Below are positions 56,476 to 64,000 of a stretch of 64,000 bases of DNA, one piece after another. Under the pieces are notes generated by a model that saw nothing but the letters and a program-made list of their open reading frames with translations, did no database searches and was not told the origin of the DNA. Positions within the stretch are counted from its first letter, which is position 1. Each line of letters starts with the position of its first letter. A program made the translations under genes and the position numbers. Source of the DNA: Rhizoctonia solani. Lineage: Eukaryota; Basidiomycota; Agaricomycetes; Cantharellales; Ceratobasidiaceae. The stretch is from assembly GCF_016906535.1 (NCBI RefSeq), contig NC_057384.1, forward strand, positions 310,001-374,000, given 5' to 3'.

Positions 56476-57685
56476 CTAAGCAATACTTGCTCCACCATCA
56501 ACGACAAGGACCTGTCCTGTGAGATATGTACACTGGACCAATATAAGTTAGTATTTAGAATAGTAACGAGAAACCACGACCATCTACCTTCATTGCGAAA
56601 AGATACGCCTCCGCAAGCTCTTCCGGCTTTCCAATGTGTCCAACGGGGGTGGTCTTCTCTTGTCTACCAAACATGTCTTTCCTAATATCTTCAGGCATAG
56701 ACGCAAAAAGTTCAGTATCAACCAGTCCTGGGCAACTATTTAACACGTTAGCTGTCAAATAAGCGCTTTAGCCATCGAGAACAAACATGGTGTTAATGCT
56801 ATAAATCGCAAAAGATAGAATTTATTCAGAGACCGAGTGCCCATATGCTCTGCAGGCCTGTACATACCGGATAGGTTTGAGATCGATAGCGAGACCTCGG
56901 GTAGAGCTTTCTACGGCACCAGCTAGTCCAGATACGAGCCCCCAGCCGGGAATTGGCCTGTAAACCGAAGTCCCGATGGTTAATGTAATTGAACCCCCAG
57001 GATTGATCAATTTGTTCTTATGGATGTGTTGAGCTTAAATTTACACCAGTGAGCATTTTCATTATTGATGGACTCCTATGGATTGTGGTATCACCTGCAA
57101 TTATAGTGGACCAGTACCGAGTACTATTTAGATAACTAGGATTGAAAAAATATATCAAAAATCTGGACAAAATCACTCACTCGAAGAAACTCTGCGAACT
57201 CGCGAGGTCAATGTCTTGCTCAGGAAAGTTCACGTTTGCGGGTCTATCTCCGCCAGTAATAACCTAGGATGGGGTTAGGTGAGAGCATGCTATACCCAGA
57301 AGCAAAAGGGCATGCCAAATGATCGAATGGTCCCTCTTTAGTCAGAAAGGCCTTGAGCACGTCGAAATCTTTAAGATTGATTACTTGGCCAGTGACAGTA
57401 ACATTCGATTGGGGCGGGACACCTTGCTTCAGTCTGCCCAGAGCGATATTGACCTTGTCTTGGGACGAGGAAGCTATTACTACCGAGGCACCGTGGCTGA
57501 GTGTAGCAGCAGCTACCGAGCGCCCAATGCCTAGGAGTAGTAATCACAAGTAAGTTATTTGTGAAATCCGAGAAACAAGGCATATATATACCGGAGGATC
57601 CCCCGATGACAATAACTTTCTTTCCTGACAGTATAGTTGTGTTGCTGGACATGGTGAAGATAGAATACGATTTGCTTTGATCCAT
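56476..57685 (-). CDS. Short-chain dehydrogenase/reductase (SDR)
   Basis: Start MDQSKSYSIFTMSS (ATG 57685; the internal Met at 57652 is an alternative). The cofactor motif is complete after splicing: KKVIVIGGSSG joined to IGRSVAAATLSHGASVVIAS, a TGxxxGIG-like Rossmann start. Then QVINLKDFDVLKAFL, DHL joined to VITGGDRP, GGSITLTIGTSVYRPIPGWG (the position of the catalytic Ser and Tyr region) and AVESSTRGLAIDLKPIR. The C-terminus has CPGLVDTELF and TGQVLVVDGGASIA. The usual YxxxK is not clearly present at the expected spot; Tyr and Lys placement should be checked. The second intron (57315–57259) begins with GC. NAD(P)H-dependent; substrate unknown. Likely cytosolic. Confidence 0.82.
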
Positions 57686-59976
57686 TACCTCAATGATCCT
57701 CTGTTTTTATATTGCTAGGGGATCCATGCCCACCTTGTGTGCGTCGTAAGTTTAGAGTATGCTCGGAAGCCGAGATCTAGATAGACACATAGGCCACAAG
57801 TAATGCGCAATGGGGATTTGTAACTTGCTATTACTAGATTCTGATAGAGAAAGAAGGGAAAGACAATCTGGGCTACCGCAGTCACGAACTTGCCCTAATC
57901 AGCGCCCTTGAAGTGGCATAATATGGTCCATTTACGACATCATCGCGCATGTAGATATGTAATTTCCTGAATGCGCGCGCTGGTTTGCCATATGCTTATT
58001 CAAACTTCCGCGACCAAGACAGCCCACACCTGTATGCTGAGTAACGGATCACCAACCGAGTCGAGCGTTACGCAGGAGGCGATGTTACCTCGAGATCAAG
58101 GGTCTTAATCTGAACTTGAGCCCTACGATGGTGACGAAAAATCAGCCAGTTGATTTACCTGTATTTGAAAATCGTCTTGGATAGTAGTGGATTTGTTCGT
58201 TTTCGACCGTCAGCTATCCAATGGATAATTGTGCTCACGCTCTGGAATTATTTTGCCAAAGTATACTATCGTAGTGCATGTCCTGTATGCGCAAATGAGC
58301 TTAAATAGTTGTTATAATCCATCGTTTAGCATTGCCTCAATTAACCAGGTGCCCAATTTCTCATAATCTCCGCAAATCCATTACTACGTTTACACTCAAA
58401 GTCTGGCCTTCAAGCCAAAGGGTTTGCGACTATAGTATCCTTTCCGACATATACACTACCGTCGGCTTTAAGTATACGCTTGACCGGTGCCAACAGGCCT
58501 TTGCGTATGATACGTGTAGTCTCGCTGTTTGACGGAACGCGCGAGTCTAACATACTACTTACTTAGCCTATCGACTCATAGAACTACGTTTGAATGAGAC
58601 ACAGCGAGCTTTACGATGGAAGAATCGACCAAGACTCAAAACACCAAAAATAGTCATGCCTTTGATTCAAAACCATCCGTGCTTGATCGTGCAGGTCACC
58701 CAAGTAGTTATTGGATAAAAAACTGAGTATGGACTCTCTGCAGGGTACCGACGGTGCTGAAATCTGACGTCAGTGACTCGTGGTCATGTTTCCTTGATAA
58801 ATTTATTTTCGCCCAGACCAAAGCCGATGCCAGCCATAGGAGTGTATGTGCAGACATTTTCCCAGCAGACCGGTATTCTACTGTGACGCCTGCGGTCCTA
58901 CGTCAACCATGTATGTATGCTCTGGTTTTTTGGGACTACCGCGTTGCGTGAGACTAGAAGCTGGAACCACAACGCGGATGCTACGCCCTTGCTTCAGTCA
59001 AGAATAGCAAGCGGTTCTCCTACTATTCCTGTAGATATCTTCAGGCCCCAGGCACTCGGAGCGTAAAGACATGCTCAATCATACAAATCCGTGATTGATC
59101 TCATCGTCCTATCATACGGCTGAAATCTAATGCGCATCATGAACAGCTACCAACACCTAAACGTTAACGCAATAGACGTTCACCACGATGAATTTCAAAT
59201 GTTTGTATCAGCAAGATGAGTGGAATACGCCCTTGCGGCTACAGAGCACCGCCGGCGTAGGCACCCGAGGTATTCTGACGGTGGGCATGACCCACATGTT
59301 TCACTGACATCACTTATCTCCAGTGTGAATTGACATGGTGGGGCCGTGAGCGCGTATGTAACCACGGAACAACCCAATGCTTGTGTGCATCTGGGAAAAT
59401 AGGAGCCCACGGTATGGTTAGATTCGGGGGTAGGCTCGTGGTATCAAACACACAAAGGGTACAGGCTCCCATTCAGTAAAGTCTAGAAAGTCTGATTGAC
59501 GCTTGTCAACCTAAATGAATCGTTGAGTCGCTGAATTGCATACATAGAGCCAGTAGATCGGTTGCATATATCGCGTTCCAGAGGAATCCCGTAATGAACA
59601 TGAGGCACGGTAAGTGTGTATGAGCCTATTTGGGAAGTACACGTAACTTTGTTTTCTTTTTATTGTAGTGTGTTACAACAAACCCGTACATGTAAATCAA
59701 TATAAAACAGCAAGTGTATAACATAAATCAATGAAAATCCGGCCTACAGAGCATGAGTCTCATCCGACACAAAGTCAAAAAATTGTCATACGCGCCTTAT
59801 CCGAACAAAAATGTTCTATAGCACCTACGAGAAACAACCGGAAAACAAAGGTGTTTAGCGGAATAAAAAGAAAAAAACAGGAACAGTATGGAAACAGCAA
59901 ACCATCAAATACATGAGGCGAAGAGAACTAATGAATAAGGGTATTTTGATGCGTATCGCTGGTAGATAGGCATGCG
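57686..59976. other. Long intergenic region without supported genes
   Basis: About 2.3 kb, AT-rich, with only short open frames (for example 58332–58532, 58754–58951, 59195–59410) lacking recognisable domains or splice context. No tRNA, inverted repeat or tandem array was noticed. Confidence 0.45.
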
Positions 59977-62460
59977 TTATGAGCCAGAAGGACTCGCTCC
60001 TCCTAGCCCAAAGGCGCCTAGTGCGCGGCCCCAGCTCCAAGGGGCTGGGCTTGCAGCGGCCTGCGGGGGATCGTTCTTGGGAGGGGAGATATCACCCGAG
60101 GTCTTAGGATCGTCTTGTTCTGAACTATCATGGCCTTGAGGCATGGGGTCTGCGAAAGTAACTCCGGCGGGGGCCGAAGTGTGAGTAGCATGCGATGGGC
60201 GAGCCGTATGATAAGAAGCGTTCGAGCCCGATGTAGTCGGACGATTGGCTGCAGTATTGGCAGCGGTGAGAGCTGCAAGATCCGAGGTGCTTGAACGTTC
60301 AATTGGCCCGGGGTTTCCAAGTTCCGCGGGGGGCTTTATTGTCGCGGCTCCTTCAGAATCACCAGATTCAGTCCTGTCTCGATGGTCAGGTTCCGTTAGA
60401 GGTTCTCGGACCGTGTTGGTTTCGGTCATTGTCTTAGCATCAATCGTGTCCGTATCGTGAGCCTCGGCATCTTGCTTCTTTGGACTCGAGGGGCCAGAAT
60501 GGTTCGAGGATGAGTTTATACATGTTGTGCTAGTGTTGTCGCTAGTCCCGCCAGGTCTTCCCGTTTCGCTCACAGCAGATCCACTGCTTCCTTCGTGAGT
60601 ATTATTACTTCCATCTGCTTGCGCACTATCTTGACGAGTGAGACTTCTCTTGTCCAGACGTGCATTTGAATATCCTTTCCGATAGTCTACGTATGCAGGC
60701 GGTACGCTTCGAACAACTTCTTGCCCCCCGCTCCCATCTTCGATCACAATGCGGTAACCGGCATCGTCTTCTTGATACCTTGTCCCTGAACCGGAGCCCG
60801 TCGAAGCAGAGTGGCCATGTAAATCAGAGGTCGAGGTTGAATCTGCGTGTGAAGTGGATCGTGAAGCCATCGCTAGCATTGGAGGGGAATTTAATACGGC
60901 GGCTGGCGAACCAGGGCCGGAAGAAGTGGAGGGAGGGCGAGGAAGAAGCGCGGGTTGAGGTGCCGGAGCACGATTCTCTTCGTCACTAGTTGTGCCCCCG
61001 TTATTGGCAACGTGAAGTGTCATAGAGTGCGATCGCCTCCGTTCACGCGCCTTTTCACTCTCAACTCGCCCTTGGCTAGGAAAATAGGGAGTTACCTGAG
61101 CTTCTCTAGGCATGTTTTGTCCAGAAGGTGTGTTATGCGGGCTAAGTTCTTGCTGGCCAGGAATTGGAGAGCCGCTATCTGCCGAGGAAGGAGAATGAAA
61201 CGATGTTGGCTGGAGGTAAGAAGGTACGCCAAGCCAGCGAGAAGAGCGTGGAGAAGCGGTGTCTTCATCGAGGTCGACATGCGCACGGGAGCCTAACGGA
61301 ACAGTAAGTAATGATAGTCACGCTGGCATTATGAGAACGATTGAAATTCAACTCGCCCTTTCTGGAACGTCTGGTCACGGCCCTCCTTGGATATTTTGGC
61401 TCACCAAACACATGATGAACGTATCCTCTCTCATTATCTTCGCCATTATGGCCGGGTTGCTTCTTCCACCAGCGATAGAAAAGATAGCCCGCCAGCATAA
61501 ATAGGAGCTTTGAGCCGAGAATTGCACCCACGATCGCGCCTATAGTCAGGGCGAGGTACCGACGGAGATCGAAGCATAATAGAGATCGAAGTTTGTTTGA
61601 AATGAGATAAGATGGAAGAGGCCGAATCGTGAGACAAGGTATGACTAATACATCGTTAGGGCTTACCGGCCAAAGCGCCCTTGGAGATACCAGTGGAGTT
61701 GAACTGAATGGGGTATCCCGTAGGCACAGGGGGCGCCACGGTCGGAGAGGGCGTTGAATTGCGCCACGCGCCTAAGTTCGTAACGGCGCCGGTAAGTATA
61801 CTTGCTTTGACCACCCACGAACACAAACACCTACCTGTGAAATCCCATTTTCCTGCCAAAGGCTCAACTTGAGACCAGAGAGGCAAGCCAAGAGCTGTGA
61901 TGTTACTTCGCACTCTCGTATCATACCTGGTTCTGAGTCAGTAATTGCTCTTGCGCACGCGAGCGATGAGCCAAACTCACGATGTGATAGGGTTTGGCAG
62001 AGTTTGGCAGTCCTTCACAAAGCCAGTAAACGTTGTGGATACCAGTTCGAACGTGATGTTATACTGGCAAGACCTGGAAACTTCGAGTTGGTGTCGTAAT
62101 AACCAATACATGATGATGTGAACCTTACCAGCACGCGCTCATAAGTGCAAATGTTGGACTACCGCAACAACACGGCGCGAGCGTAGACCCATACGAATTA
62201 TCGCAGGTGTAACCCCGTGGAAGAAACTCAAGGCTAAACGAGGGGTCACATACACGCAGAACGTCCTGGACAAGTTCACATGGATTTTTGCCGTCACTAT
62301 TTTGCATCCATCTACAACAATCTCAGTCAACTAATAGATCAAAGTATTAATCCACATACAAAGTCATAGATCCATCAGCACATTCCGTCGGAGACTGTCG
62401 GGAAGTAGCGCACCGAGCGCTACCCACCGCTATTGCGAGCACCAAGAGCGTGAATCCCAT
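59977..62460 (-). CDS. Cysteine-rich single-pass membrane protein B, receptor-like
   Basis: Start MGFTLLVLAIAVGSARC (ATG 62460–62458), a signal peptide. The ectodomain parallels protein A cysteine for cysteine: SMTLWMQNSDGKNPC, VCDPSFSLEFLPRGYTC, APCCCGSPTFALMSACW joined to SCQYNITFELVSTTFTGF, DCQTLPNP, and ITALGLPLWSQVEPLAGKWDFT. A Pro/Thr stalk (STPSPTVAPPVPTGYP) leads to one helix, AIVGAILGSKLLFMLAGYLFYRWW, then basic WKKQPGH. The cytoplasmic tail is Ser/Pro-rich and disordered; its last exon is about 370 codons ending SPSGS (stop 59979–59977). It has no kinase or other known domain. Intron positions match protein A. Possibly a cell-wall or surface sensor; function unknown. Confidence 0.72.
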
Positions 62461-64000
62461 GGTCGATGCGAGCCCGGTAGCAGACAGAGATAAACGGGGT
62501 GGTCCCGGAGTGGCTTGTATCGTCCCATGTAGAGGTTTTGTAGCTTGGCAGATGGCCAAGGTGTGGGATTACGCCATGATCGACCCACTCTGACAGCGAG
62601 GTCGCTGGAGCTGACACCACGTGGCTAATTGGATAGTAAGATTATTGCAACCTCCCAAACAGGGACACAAACCCGAAGGCGCATAGACTCGTTCATCGAA
62701 GCGCGCGCGGTCGTTTGTCAAAGGGACCAGGAAATTATTGTGAGAAGGTTCGATGGGAACTGACCAGATAGTTGCGTATACAAATCGACCTTGAAGCACA
62801 GGGCCCCATCAACTCATGCACAGTGCGTAAACCGAGTAGCCTTTTAAGGAAGTATTACTATGCGGAGACTGTATTGCCGGCGTCGGCTCCGCGCGTATAG
62901 GTTTATGAAACATGAGGCACCGAAGTCGGGGGTGTATTATCTGTTGAAAATATGCCGTCTACATCCACTAAGTACGAACAAGTAATAGGAACAACTAAGC
63001 GGTGGTCAGTTACGGTCAGGAGTGAAGCGAGTACCCTATCAAAGCTTTTTGACAAGCTGTGATGATATAATTATTTGACAAGGAGCTGTGGTGGCGCTTT
63101 CCGGACCGTCCTCCCACTACACCACCACCTTGCTTCCATATTTCAACGTTCCAAAAGACGATACCACTGAAAGTGGAGCGTGCTCCACAATGCTATCATA
63201 TTTTGCTGGTTGCAACGGGCACTCTATAGCTTGTAGTTATCGTCTGGTACGATCTTGGGTGCAGTTTAAGTATGTTATTCCTGGCGGGTCCAGAATCACA
63301 GTGCTATATTAGGACTTGGAACATTCCCGGGACCGAACTCTAAGTTTATCAACAGGCAAGCTTTGATCTTTGAGTCAAGCAATCCTGAAGCACCCTAAAG
63401 CTTTTATCCTGACTTCTGTGACTCCTAGATCGTCTACCGATAAATCGCATCACGTCTTTTCGTTGCCGATGCCGTACTGAGATTTGCGTCGCAATCGGTA
63501 AACACCCACCTTCGCCAGTTGTCTATTTGGAACTTTCACATGCCCTGATGCTAACGCTATCTACTTCAACAAACATTCTCTATCTTGTTCGGAAGCGCAG
63601 TCTGAGCTCGAAATTTTTGCTGATATGTTCAACGCCGTTAAATGCCATATAAATGCATCATGTCACCCCATAAGCCAAGCCTGCGCGCTGTATCGATAGA
63701 CGCTGCGAACGAGGCTATGGGATGTGGCACTGAATGTTTTCACACAGCGCGTGGACGCAACAAGGTGCCAGAGCATATTTGTGACCAATGCATGTTTGTA
63801 AGTGCCATTTCACTAACCCTAGATTAAAGTAACTGTATAAACGCAGGTCCATGAATCGAGACTCGATAATCGTATACATTTATGCTGCTCTTTCGAAGCT
63901 GAACCATGCAGTGCATACAGTCTAGAACCAAGGCCTGAATTGGCCCTAATCTAATTGAGAGCCATCACACTGTGGGGGTGAATCGCCGATGAACATGTAG
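62461..64000. other. Intergenic to window end, no supported gene
   Basis: Open frames at 63088–63312 and 63642–63827 show no recognisable domain; the second ends near 63827 with two Cys pairs (ICDQC) but no clear finger. The region may hold the promoter of membrane protein B and the edge of an unseen gene. Confidence 0.4.

Noticed and set aside
59731..59916. 61-codon Lys/Arg-rich plus-strand frame downstream of membrane protein B
   Set aside because: AT-rich 3' UTR-like sequence on the opposite strand; no motif.
1..64000. CRISPR array, prokaryotic operon, phage or plasmid features
   Set aside because: The sequence is eukaryotic nuclear DNA with spliceosomal introns; no regularly spaced repeats of CRISPR type were seen.

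Overview
The window is nuclear DNA of a filamentous basidiomycete. Genes are dense and cut by many 38–70 nt GT–AG introns, protein families are fungal (Nup192, Rcf1, Qcr6, ARMT1, Dis3), and NACHT–WD40, F-box-like and cysteine-rich single-pass membrane proteins appear as in Agaricomycetes. The gene style suggests the Rhizoctonia/Ceratobasidium group; that is an inference, not a match I could run.

Layout. 0–8 kb: 3' end of an ER Hsp70 (BiP/Kar2), a WRAP53-like WD40 protein, a divergent-loop cyclophilin and a TKL-type kinase with a C-terminal C1-like zinc finger. 10.4–19.9 kb: a mitochondrial cyclophilin, Rcf1, an ARMT1/DUF89 phosphatase and the exosome nuclease Dis3. 20–25 kb: an F-box-like gene with an internal tandem duplication, a conserved mitochondrial protein, Qcr6 and a GPI-anchored Kre9/Knh1-like protein. 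25.6–28.5 kb: a broken NACHT–WD40 (NLR-type) gene. 29.8 kb: an intron-containing tRNA-Phe. 32–36.8 kb: two tandem bestrophin-family channel genes. 37.5–44 kb: Nup192/Nup205. 45.5–62.5 kb: two paralogous cysteine-rich single-pass membrane proteins on the minus strand bracket a duplicated block (coiled-coil gene plus RING-like gene, about 3.6 kb apart) and an SDR oxidoreductase.

Two themes stand out. (1) Splicing is unusual: QCR6 can only be read with consecutive exons of 2 nt and 4 nt, ARMT1 has a 6 nt exon, one cyclophilin has its start codon split AT|G by an intron, and four introns start with GC. (2) Many conserved genes carry single-base frame breaks, mostly in short homopolymers, in essential genes such as DIS3 and NUP192. 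This looks more like consensus errors in the assembly than real pseudogenes, and it limits the exact protein ends I can give. Several genes with no break (WRAP53, both cyclophilins, kinase, RCF1, QCR6) were checked by summing exon lengths, which come out divisible by three.

The genes form no metabolic cluster. They are housekeeping genes interspersed with lineage-specific duplicated families, and every tandem duplication I found lies in the accessory stretches or inside introns.
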